Positions 8,599 to 15,385 of a stretch of DNA of 38,119 nt are shown here, one piece after another. How positions within the stretch are numbered: position 1 is the first letter of the stretch; every line of letters begins with the position of its first letter. Where the stretch lies: NCBI GenBank assembly GCA_944327295.1, contig CALVHF010000014.1, positions 1 to 38,119 of the forward strand, given 5' to 3'. Source of the DNA: an uncultured Desulfovibrio sp. GTDB lineage: Bacteria; Desulfobacterota; Desulfovibrionia; Desulfovibrionales; Desulfovibrionaceae. The notes below the pieces were generated by a model. The model was not told where the DNA came from and did not search any database. It worked only from the letters and a program-made list of their open reading frames with translations. Position numbers and translations under genes: made by a program.

Positions 8599-9900
8599 TC
8601 AGCTGCGCCTTGTCAGGACAGGAGCAGGCAGGATCAGGCGGGAGAGCGGCACAAGCCACAGGTAGCAGGCAGCCAGCACTGCCGAATGGGGCGCCTGCAG
8701 CATGCTTAAGGGGATGACGCAGGCTATGGACCAGGGAACGAGGGCCGAGAGGAGGATGACGGAGTCTTCCAGATTGCTGGCAAGACGGGCAGGATCGGGC
8801 TCAAGGTCCTTTGTGACCTGCCAGGTCAGGAGGACGGCCAGGGTCTGGTTGCAGGCAATGGCCGAGGTGACAAGGCCTGCCAGGGCAAAGCCCGTGAAGG
8901 ATCCGGGCCGGCCGGCCCGTTTGTGCAGGAAGGCCTTGAGATCGTGCAGAAGGTCGCTTGCCTGAAAGAGGCCCGCATAGGTGGACGAGATGCAGACAAT
9001 GCCTGCCACCGTGAGCATGGAGCTGATGCCGCCGCCGTCAAAGAGCCGGCCCACCTCTGGATCCCTTGCCGTGTAGCCGCAGAGCAGCAGGCCCGGGATG
9101 TCGGCAGGATTTGTGCCCTGCAGCAGGAGGCAGAGGCCAAGGGCGCACAGGGTGCTGACCAGCATGGCCGTGCGCACATGGATTTTGCACAGGGCCAGCA
9201 CAAGGATGAGCAGGGCCGGCAGGGCGGTCAGGACATTCAGGGTGTACTCCCTGGCAAAGAGGGCGCCTGTATCGGGGATGGTCCCTTCGGCATGCAGCAG
9301 GAGGGCGCCAGTGGCGTAGGCGGCCACGCTTGCCAGCAGGGCCGGCCAGCCCGTGGCCCACATGGTGCGGCAGTTGGCATAGATATTGGTCTTGGTCACC
9401 GTGCTCACCAGCAGGGCACTGGTGGACATGGGCGAGCAGCGGTCCCCGAAATAGATCCCGGAGAGAATGGCTCCACCCGTGAGCAGGGGCGGCTGGTTCA
9501 GGGCCATGCCCACGGACATGCTGATGACGCCCATGGTGGCTGCGGTGGCAAAGGACGAGCCCAGGAGATAGGACAGGCCGCAGTTGGCCAGAAAGGCACA
9601 GGGCAGGAAGAGGGCCGGGGTCATGAGCTGCAGGGAGCAGTCCACAAGATAGGCAATGGTGCCGCTGGCCCGCCAGCTGGCCGTGAGCATGCCGATGCAC
9701 ACAAAGGTGGTCAGAATGGGCAGGACGGTGCGTATGCCCTCCAGCGAGGCTCTGAAAACGCGGCCAGGGGACAGGCGGCAGGAGAGACAGTAGCCCGCAA
9801 AGAGGCAATAGCCTGCGCCCAGGGCCCAGAGCAGGGAATGCCCTGTCAGCAGGGTCCCTACCAGAAGGAGGCAGAAGAGGAAGAGGACAAGGAGGGTCAT
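8599..9900 (-). CDS. NhaC-type Na+/H+ antiporter family protein
   Basis: A 433-residue integral membrane protein with about 11-12 hydrophobic segments. The conserved family block GGAILSGIYFGDRCSPMSTS (residues 142-161) is the hallmark of NhaC-type antiporters, which exchange sodium (or, in relatives, malate or lysine) for protons at the inner membrane. The start at 9900 has AAGG seven bases upstream. The gene is followed 50 bases later by the anchored protein of unknown function, so the two are probably cotranscribed. The true substrate cannot be told from sequence: NhaC relatives include metabolite antiporters. Confidence 0.8.
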   Translation of the reverse strand: MTLLVLFLFCLLLVGTLLTGHSLLWALGAGYCLFAGYCLSCRLSPGRVFRASLEGIRTVLPILTTFVCIGMLTASWRASGTIAYLVDCSLQLMTPALFLPCAFLANCGLSYLLGSSFATAATMGVISMSVGMALNQPPLLTGGAILSGIYFGDRCSPMSTSALLVSTVTKTNIYANCRTMWATGWPALLASVAAYATGALLLHAEGTIPDTGALFAREYTLNVLTALPALLILVLALCKIHVRTAMLVSTLCALGLCLLLQGTNPADIPGLLLCGYTARDPEVGRLFDGGGISSMLTVAGIVCISSTYAGLFQASDLLHDLKAFLHKRAGRPGSFTGFALAGLVTSAIACNQTLAVLLTWQVTKDLEPDPARLASNLEDSVILLSALVPWSIACVIPLSMLQAPHSAVLAACYLWLVPLSRLILPAPVLTRRS

Positions 9901-9993
9901 GCAGGTGCCTTATGACAAAAGGGGGCGTGCGTTTGCAGTCTAGCCCATATGCCTGTTCTTGTATACGCCGGCTGCTGCAGTACAGGGTTTGCA

Positions 9994-10026
9994 GCCAAAG
10001 GCCCCTCCTTGAGAGGGGCCTTTGGC
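9994..10026. repeat. 14-bp perfect inverted repeat between two leftward genes
   Basis: GCCAAAGGCCCCTC and its exact complement are separated by five bases. It lies 103 bases past the stop of the MFS gene on the same strand and ahead of the antiporter start. There is no T-run on either side, so it is not a classic intrinsic terminator. It could be an RNA-stability stem or a Rho-associated stop. Confidence 0.6.
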
Positions 10027-10128
10027 AATCAGGAAAACCTGTCCATGAGACGACCCGCGAGCAGGCCGGCTTCCATGACATCAGACAGCACGCTCAAAAG
10101 AGTCCGGGGACTTGCAAGTGCAGGATCC

Positions 10129-11337
10129 TCAGGGGCGCATCCTGTGGGCCAGGGTGGCCAGCACAAAGATGGCCAGCCCCACCACAATGATGGGGGAGAG
10201 CGCCCAGCTCAGGCCGAAGAGGTGCGAGAGAAAGCCAATGGTCGGCGGGCAGGCCAGAAAGCCGAAGAAGCTGATGGACGAAACAAAGGAGATGCCGACC
10301 TGGGCCGGGATGGTCCTGGAGCGGCCGGCCAGGCTGTAGCACAGGGGCACAATGGAGGCCATGCCGAAGCCCACCAGGGCCAGGCCCATGGTGGCCGGCA
10401 CAAGCTCGCCCGTGGTCAGGGCCAGGGTAAGACCTGCGGCAATGCACAGGCCGCTTGCCTGCAGGACCGGGGTCACGCCGTAGCGGTTCACAAGGCCGTC
10501 TGCCAGCAGGCGTCCCATGACCATGAAGGTCATGCAGGCAAGATACCCCAGGCGGACAAAGTGTTCCTCTGGCTGAATGACCTGGGCAAAGAAGACCGCA
10601 CTCCAGTCGTACATGGCGCCTTCGGTAGCCATGCTGCCAAAGGCAATGAAGCCAAGAATTATCAGGAAGGCACTGGGCCGGATGCGGGTTTTCTTCTGCG
10701 GCTCGCCCCTGGAGGAGCCGATGTGCACTTCCCGTGGCATGATCAGGGGCTGCAGCAAGACCAGGCCGCACAGGGTGATGACGGTGATGGCCACAAAGTG
10801 CAGCAGAGGCGGAACGCCCAGAGGCGCCACCACGGCACCGATGAGGCCGCCTATGACACCGCCCAGGCTCCACATGCCGTGGAAGGTGGCGATGATGCTG
10901 CGCCTGTAGAGGATCTCCACGCCCACGGCCTGGGAGTTCAGGGCAATGTTGGCCATGTTGTAGACAAAGCCGAAGAAGAACAGGGCAGCAAAGAGCGCGA
11001 GCCTGCCCGGAGCCAGGGAAAGGCCCACTAGGGCCAGGGGCAGCAGGATCATGGAGAGGATGATGGCCTTGCGCGTGTGTACCTTGCCGATAAGCCAGGC
11101 GGACGGAGCGATGGCCACAAGTTCGCCTAAGGGGGCACCAAAGAGGATGCTGCCCAGGGCGGCATCCGTGAGCTGCAGGCTCGCCTTGATGTCGGGTATG
11201 CGGGTTGCCCAGGACGCAAAGATGGTGCCCATGAAGAAGAAAAAGAACATGAGGGCCATGCGGTAGTTGCCCCTGGCTGTCTGGGGCACAAGACGGCGGG
11301 CCAGTTCCCGGGGAAGCGAAAGCGCAAGAGTGGTCAT
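10129..11337 (-). CDS. MFS transporter, YbjJ/FucP-like
   Basis: A 402-residue, 12-helix major facilitator protein. The first helix region reads MGTIFASWATRIPDIKASL, which resembles the YbjJ group in which ASWATR-x-P follows helix 1. A cytosolic loop after helix 6 (about residues 205-225, EVHIGSSRGEPQKKTRIR) divides the two halves. The substrate is unknown; relatives are often called drug or sugar transporters without direct proof. The start is uncertain: the ATG at 11337 gives a normal MFS N-terminus but has only a weak ribosome binding site, and the frame stays open to 11496. It is transcribed away from the tRNA block. Confidence 0.8.
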   Translation of the reverse strand: MTTLALSLPRELARRLVPQTARGNYRMALMFFFFFMGTIFASWATRIPDIKASLQLTDAALGSILFGAPLGELVAIAPSAWLIGKVHTRKAIILSMILLPLALVGLSLAPGRLALFAALFFFGFVYNMANIALNSQAVGVEILYRRSIIATFHGMWSLGGVIGGLIGAVVAPLGVPPLLHFVAITVITLCGLVLLQPLIMPREVHIGSSRGEPQKKTRIRPSAFLIILGFIAFGSMATEGAMYDWSAVFFAQVIQPEEHFVRLGYLACMTFMVMGRLLADGLVNRYGVTPVLQASGLCIAAGLTLALTTGELVPATMGLALVGFGMASIVPLCYSLAGRSRTIPAQVGISFVSSISFFGFLACPPTIGFLSHLFGLSWALSPIIVVGLAIFVLATLAHRMRP

Positions 11338-11691
11338 AATAGCTGATCGAGCTGGGGTTGCAGGGTTTGCGTGCACGAGGGGGAGTGCAGAGCCCTCCCG
11401 GGGCTGCTGCATGCACGAAAGGGAATGTGTCCTTGCGGGGCATAGGCCCCTTTTTGCGACGAAATTGTGCAGAACATGCGACACAATCGGGCACAAGGCA
11501 GGGACAGGGACAAAAGAGAAAAAGACTTCTTTTCTTTTTGCCCGCTTCTGTCAAGCGACAAATGCGCAACAGCCGGAAAAGCAGAGCCAACGGTCCGTTA
11601 GGACTGATGTTTTTCTCTTGTCCTGCCCGGCGGCCGCTGGGGCGGCAGGGGCAGGGCGCAAAAAAAAATATGTCAAAATGAGAGATTTTTC
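11338..11691. other. Intergenic stretch upstream of the first tRNA
   Basis: No gene was recognised. It contains a poly-A tract near 11660 and A/T-rich stretches just before the tRNA promoter. It may hold the leftward promoter for the MFS gene, but no clear hexamers were found. Confidence 0.45.
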
Positions 11692-11720
11692 TTGACAGCC
11701 GGGCGGCACAAGCGTAGACA
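11692..11720 (+). promoter_or_regulatory. Sigma-70 promoter of tRNA-Pro copy 1
   Basis: The -35 TTGACA (11692-11697) and -10 TAGACA (11715-11720) are separated by 17 bases. The predicted start lies a few bases before the tRNA at 11733. The same hexamers and spacing recur at the second copy. Confidence 0.85.
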
Positions 11721-11732
11721 CAGTTTTCGCGT

Positions 11733-11809
11733 CGGGATGTAGCGCAGTCTGGGAGCGCACTTGAATGGGGTTCAAGGGGTCGAAGGTTCAAATCCTTTCA
11801 TCCCGACCA
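11733..11809 (+). tRNA. tRNA-Pro (anticodon GGG), copy 1
   Basis: A 77-nt tRNA with CCA encoded. The acceptor stem pairs CGGGATG with CATCCCG, the D-stem GCGC pairs with GCGC, the anticodon stem CTTGA pairs with TCAAG around the loop ATGGGGT (anticodon GGG), and a TTCAAAT T-loop follows. It reads CCC (and possibly CCU) proline codons. It is identical to the copy at 14833. Confidence 0.95.
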
Positions 11810-11826
11810 GTTATCCAGACAATTCA

Positions 11827-11859
11827 GGACTTGCGAGCTGTTCGCAGGTCCTTTTTTTT
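11827..11859 (+). terminator. Intrinsic terminator of tRNA-Pro copy 1
   Basis: GGACTTGCGA pairs with TCGCAGGTCC (one T-G pair) across a five-base loop, followed by eight T. The T-tract abuts the left end of a miniature element. Confidence 0.9.
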
Positions 11860-11918
11860 GGCTCTTCGGGGATATTTGTGGGTAAGGGCCCCAATCCCCT
11901 CACCTGCCTTCTCTCTAG

Positions 11919-12068
11919 GGCGTGTTGACAAAATCAAAATCCGGCAGTGGCAAACCGGCATATGCCGATATAATGAGGCGCACCGACTACCATTAGAGCT
12001 CACTGTCGCACCATGACCCCGCCTGAAATCAGGCCAGATCAGGGCGACACCTAATTTGTCAACACGAC
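11919..12068. mobile_element. Miniature element family A, copy 1 (150 bp)
   Basis: The terminal repeats GGCGTGTTGACAAA and TTTGTCAACACGAC bracket the element, with CTAG on each side (11915-11918 and 12069-12072). The interior closely matches the copy at 33507-33655 in inverted orientation. GTGTTGACAAA-type ends occur in IS5-family (IS427-like) elements, so that family may mobilise it (inference). It has no coding capacity. Confidence 0.85.
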
Positions 12069-12072
12069 CTAG

Positions 12073-12163
12073 TGTTTAATTTTATTAGTCCACATACTGC
12101 TATCGATTGATAATCACTGTATTTTCAAACGCATGTAGCATGATGGATTTTCGTAATTAGACA
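12073..12163. mobile_element. Miniature element family B, copy 1 (91 bp)
   Basis: The ends TGTTTAATT and AATTAGACA are flanked by CTAG (12069-12072, shared with element A, and 12164-12167). It differs from the inverted copy at 16358-16448 at only two of 91 positions, so movement was recent. It is strongly AT-rich against its surroundings. Confidence 0.88.
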
Positions 12164-12344
12164 CTAGGTACTATTTCCAGCCTGAGGGCAGCCCACTGTC
12201 CGCGCAGCAAAGGCAACTCAGATCATTTGTCAATAGTATTTGCTAGTTAGCTTTCTGAAGACATGGTGACTGTTTCCCTGGTTACCAAGACAGATGCTTC
12301 AGGAGAGAGCCTCTGGAGTTACCCACAGAAAGTCACGAAGAGCC

Positions 12345-12691
12345 TTTTTTTGCCTGTTGAGTTTTCCCTGCCTGCCAAGGTGGTCGCTGGCCCGGGGAGC
12401 CCCGGATGGAAAGGACACCCCTGAGGGCGCGAACTGGGCTGGGATGTCTGCCCTGAGAGAGACAATGATGCGGACAGGACAAGATGAGACTGCCCAGAGA
12501 GCCAGGACAGAGGGCACTCTGGGGGCCTTGTGATTATCGCAGGCTTGGCCCCCATGAGCATATTGTCTGTCCGCTCCACCTCATGTCCGCAAAAAGTACA
12601 AGGAGCCGAGATTGGGACAGCTGCTAAGGCTCGGCAGAAAGCCATTTCCCTGTTCCAGGGGAGAATCCCCCCATTATGAAACGGGGGAGCT
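12345..12691. other. Stretch between element C1 and the truncated autotransporter-like gene
   Basis: No reliable gene. A minus-strand frame at 12319-12738 runs into the end of the mobile element and contains a short C-x-x-C motif (CTFCG), but lacks a ribosome binding site and any clear family. The region probably holds debris left when the upstream gene lost its 3' part. Confidence 0.4.
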
Positions 12692-13618
12692 TCAAATTGA
12701 TGAAGAGTCTCTGGTTCCCTCTTCCCGCTCTTCTCCAATGAGATCTTCAGCGGCAGTGTTGCTTGTAGTGATAATTACTTCACTGCCGAATTTCGCCATG
12801 AGAACGTCTGTATCAAGCACTTTTCCTTCTTCCCAATCAGATGCAATGCAGACAACAGCACCGCTGTCAAGAGCTGCGCCTGTAAAATCTTCAATCTGAC
12901 TGGGATCCATGATCAGGGTGGCACCAGCAGAGAGCTGTAATTGCTCGCTTGTTGGTATTTCAGTTGCTTTACTGATGTCAAGAATGCCACCATCCATGAC
13001 TATCAGCTTGCCCTTTTCGTGAATGACGAGCTCACTGCTTCCCCCTTCGATCAGGATATTGGAAATCCTGAGTGTGCCAGAGAGAACCAGGGTCTGATGA
13101 TCTGCCACCTCGACATGCGTGGCCGTGATGGCTCCGGCACCAAAGACGTTGACGGTGATGGGAGCAACTGTCTCTGCAAAGATACCAGTTTCTGCATTTC
13201 CGCGCATACCTGTACAGAGATTGTCCACAGACACATCATAATTCGCCTGTATTGTTCCAAAACCAAGGGCAATATTGTTGAAAATGGAGGGAATGGGGTC
13301 ATTGAAGACAAGAGCTGTCTGCGGAGTGCCAGTATACCCGCCTTCCCTTGGGGCATCCACATCCTCAATGACCACTTCGACTGCTGTCGTCTCTTCGGAA
13401 GGCAGTGCTGTCTGCGCCATGCCTGCATTGCCTACAATGACCATTTCGACTGCTGCCGTCTCTTTAGAAGGCAATGCAGCCTGCGCCATGCCGGCACTGT
13501 CCATAATGAGCATGCCGGCCACAGCCAGCGAGCCGAAGGTGTTGAGCAAATGGCCTTTTTCCAGGACTACCCTGTACCGATTGATCCGAGTGCCGAGCGC
13601 CCCACGCGTAACGTTCAT
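12692..13618 (-). CDS. Secreted autotransporter-like passenger fragment, no beta-barrel
   Basis: A 308-residue protein with an extended N-terminal region (MNVTRGALGTRINRYRVVLE), a hydrophobic core (residues about 25-40) and a signal-peptidase site near MAQA-A (residue 47). The rest has short repeating strand-turn blocks such as ITVNVFGAGAITATHVEVAD and LVIHEKGKLIVMDGGILD, typical of right-handed beta-helix passengers of AIDA-like autotransporters. The protein ends in a charged tail without the roughly 250-residue outer-membrane barrel, so it is probably a truncated remnant, or secreted another way. GGGAAGGA stands six bases before the start, so translation initiation looks intact. A 23-residue tandem duplication spans the cleavage region. 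Truncation may be linked to the mobile-element cluster downstream. Confidence 0.6.
   Translation of the reverse strand: MNVTRGALGTRINRYRVVLEKGHLLNTFGSLAVAGMLIMDSAGMAQAALPSKETAAVEMVIVGNAGMAQTALPSEETTAVEVVIEDVDAPREGGYTGTPQTALVFNDPIPSIFNNIALGFGTIQANYDVSVDNLCTGMRGNAETGIFAETVAPITVNVFGAGAITATHVEVADHQTLVLSGTLRISNILIEGGSSELVIHEKGKLIVMDGGILDISKATEIPTSEQLQLSAGATLIMDPSQIEDFTGAALDSGAVVCIASDWEEGKVLDTDVLMAKFGSEVIITTSNTAAEDLIGEEREEGTRDSSSI
13355..13492 (-). repeat. 69-bp tandem duplication across the signal cleavage region
   Basis: Two 69-bp units encode residues 43-65 (GMAQAALPSKETAAVEMVIV...) and 66-88 (GMAQTALPSEETTAVEVVIE...). The duplication stays in frame and doubles the AQ-A cleavage-like motif. Confidence 0.85.
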
Positions 13619-14204
13619 GACATTCCTTCCCTAAAGGTTGCATGTGACCAGGACGGAACCATCCGTCAGTTGCGGCACCAAAGTGTACCGGGCGCGCCAT
13701 CCATCCTGTCTTTTTTTAGTAATTACGGAGAACTGCGTCAAGCAGAACATCTTCCTGCTGCTGCTGCGAAAAAAGACAGGTTCTTGAAGCAGATTGCATC
13801 TTGAGCGAATGTGACGGCCAGGAACAAGAGAATACCGCCCTGAAAGAGACAAGGCTGTGTCAGGAAAGCAGGAAAGAATCGCAAGGAAGCAGGCGCATCC
13901 TGTGTACGCAGGGGGCGAGACGTCTGCCTGAGAGATAACGAGCGAACAGGACAGGCCGGAGAGGTCAGGACAGAGCCAGGGCACAAGACAAAACCGCCGG
14001 GCATTGCGGGCCACAGGATACGGATCGTGAGCAGCGCAACAGGCGCAAGCCCTGCTCTTGCAGGGGGAAAGGAGGTGCGCCTGGAGAATGTAAGATTTTG
14101 TCATTCAAGCATACCAATTGATCTCATCCATCATTCTCACTATGAAATGATGGCTGCTTAGCCTTAGGAGCCGTCCAAAAATTATTCAATCTCTTTTACA
14201 TCCA
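13619..14204. other. Intergenic stretch, GC-rich to AT-rich transition
   Basis: No gene is supported. The 157-residue minus-strand frame (13631-14104) has no ribosome binding site and a cysteine- and serine-rich composition typical of a spurious frame. From about 14095 the base composition turns sharply AT-rich, leading into the inverted-repeat element. The promoter of the secreted fragment gene should lie near 13640-13720 on the minus strand; I could not place it. Confidence 0.45.
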
Positions 14205-14574
14205 CCGACATTGAGCAGTTAGGTGTAAAGAATTTAAAAACAAGTATTATCAAAGGACGACATAAAAAATGGCAGGCACAAAACATGCCAAATCAGACTC
14301 TTTCATAATCCATTTACTTTGGGAAAATACCACTGCAATTTTACAAAAGTACAGTAGGTTATACCCTGAAATGAATTGCTTTATCAGTAAAAAATTTTCT
14401 AATACAGTAAATAAAATAAAATTTCAAAAATCGTGTAAAAATTACATAATCTGTTGATAATATATAATATTTAATTACAAAAAACATACTGCTCAATGCC
14501 GGATCCATATTAGCCCTGAGATCCGCGTCAAAAGCGGATGAACAGTTCTAAATGTGACCAAGTTATTTTTGGAC
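14173..14574. repeat. Outer inverted repeat pair around an AT-rich island
   Basis: GTCCAAAAATTATT (14173-14186) and AGTTATTTTTGGAC (14561-14574) are inverted copies matching at 12 of 14 positions. They enclose the inner element at 14205-14502. They may be the ends of an older element into which the inner one inserted. Confidence 0.45.
14205..14502. mobile_element. AT-rich 298-bp element with 15-bp inverted repeats
   Basis: The ends CCGACATTGAGCAGT and ACTGCTCAATGCCGG are inverted repeats matching at 14 of 15 positions. The interior is very AT-rich, unlike anything nearby, and contains one 62-codon frame (14269-14457, plus strand). That frame is lysine- and asparagine-rich, without a family or a good ribosome binding site. 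No transposase is present, so this looks like a non-autonomous element or a transferred fragment. Confidence 0.5.
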
Positions 14575-14579
14575 AAGTC

Positions 14580-14606
14580 CTTACCCACAAATACCCCCGA
14601 AGAGCC
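14580..14606. repeat. Isolated end of miniature element family C
   Basis: Read on the minus strand it begins GGCTCTTCGGGGGTATTTGT, matching the C1 left end and the inward end of C2. Seven T follow on the plus strand. No partner end was found, so it is a solo end or a remnant. Confidence 0.7.
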
Positions 14607-14791
14607 TTTTTTTGCCCGTTTTTTACCAGTCCGCCTTTTAGTCTCGCCTTTCGTCTCAAGCCTTCTCCTAGGGGGGCAGAATGGCCGGACAGCTGTCAGT
14701 GGTATCCTGCCAGTGGCATCCTGTCGGGAACATTCTGGCAGGGATCGTTTCTTGTCCTGTGCCGGAACGGAACAAAATTTGTGAAAAATGC

Positions 14792-14820
14792 TTGACAGCC
14801 GGGCGGCATGAGCGTAGACA
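14792..14820 (+). promoter_or_regulatory. Sigma-70 promoter of tRNA-Pro copy 2
   Basis: TTGACA (14792-14797), 17 bases, TAGACA (14815-14820), as at copy 1. The spacer differs at two positions. Confidence 0.85.
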
Positions 14821-14832
14821 CAGTTTTCGCGT

Positions 14833-14909
14833 CGGGATGTAGCGCAGTCTGGGAGCGCACTTGAATGGGGTTCAAGGGGTCGAAGGTTCAAATCCTTTCA
14901 TCCCGACCA
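14833..14909 (+). tRNA. tRNA-Pro (anticodon GGG), copy 2
   Basis: Identical over 77 nt to the copy at 11733, including the encoded CCA. Anticodon GGG lies in the loop ATGGGGT. Confidence 0.95.
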
Positions 14910-14926
14910 GTTATCTAGACAATTCA

Positions 14927-14957
14927 GGACTTGTGAGCTGTTCACAGGTCCTTTTTT
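14927..14957 (+). terminator. Intrinsic terminator of tRNA-Pro copy 2
   Basis: GGACTTGTGA pairs with TCACAGGTCC, followed by six T. Relative to copy 1, a C-G pair has become T-A on both sides of the stem, so the fold is kept. Confidence 0.9.
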
Positions 14958-15385
14958 GTTGCCCTGTGAACAGGAGACAAGAAAACAAGTTTTCTCAAGC
15001 TGTTGCAAAATAGCCGGGCAGCCGGATTTTGGGCTGCAGGCCCATTGAGATCCATGCCCAGGATGCGCTAAGGTCAGGACTGTGCTCCCGTACAGGGGCC
15101 CTCACCCCTTTGTGCGCTGCCCCGGGAGGCCGTCTTTTCCTTCGGCCCCTGTGACCACCGGGACCCTGAATTCCTGATCCCCCTGGCCCTCTTGCCCTCT
15201 GGCTTCCTTGCCGGCCTGCATCCCCAGGGGCAACCTTCTGCACAAAAAGCCCCCCTTTTTTCTGCCATCCCTCTTTCACCCCTGGTGGCAGGGAAGGTGG
15301 GTCCATTCCTATTCTTTTGCGTGTCACCCAAGGAGGAGGCGCCGGACCGCTCTCGACATCCAGAACTGTCTGGTTCCGCAACATC
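14958..15385. other. Intergenic stretch upstream of the GTPase-like gene
   Basis: No gene was seen; minus-strand frames here are antisense noise. A strong AAGGAGGAGG lies near 15330 but no ATG, GTG or TTG follows at a suitable distance in the GTPase frame. A small GAAAAC/GTTTTC hairpin sits at 14981-14994. No promoter hexamers were identified. Confidence 0.4.

Larger units (their letters stand above)
11860..12344. mobile_element. Miniature element family C, copy 1, interrupted by A1 and B1
   Basis: The left end GGCTCTTCGGGGATATTTGT and the right end, read inward on the minus strand as GGCTCTTCGTGACTTTCTGT, form imperfect terminal inverted repeats. Removing the inserted CTAG-A-CTAG-B block leaves about 236 bp that match the 242-bp copy at 34711-34952 along their length in inverted orientation. 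T-tracts of eight and seven bases flank it, consistent with target duplication in the tRNA terminator. The ends resemble ISL3-family termini (inference). No transposase is encoded. Confidence 0.75.
14791..14957 (+). repeat. Direct repeat of the whole tRNA-Pro unit (second copy of 11691-11857)
   Basis: Promoter, tRNA and terminator are repeated 3,100 bp apart. Only about five differences were counted, none within the 77-nt tRNA. Two of them compensate each other in the terminator stem. Confidence 0.9.

Noticed and set aside
12528..12600. CTFCG-containing minus-strand segment resembling a ClpX-type zinc finger
   Set aside because: Only a C-x-x-C and a few neighbouring residues fit, the second cysteine pair is missing, and the frame has no ribosome binding site.
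13631..14104. 157-codon minus-strand frame
   Set aside because: Cysteine- and serine-rich, no ribosome binding site and no family; it overlaps the expected promoter region of the secreted fragment gene.
14269..14457. 62-codon plus-strand frame in the AT-rich element
   Set aside because: No family, no good ribosome binding site; AT-rich DNA of this length could give such a frame by chance.
11733..14909. Integrase-driven island between tRNA attachment sites
   Set aside because: No integrase is encoded and the repeat covers the whole tRNA transcription unit rather than only a 3' segment, so a duplication or recombination origin is at least as likely.
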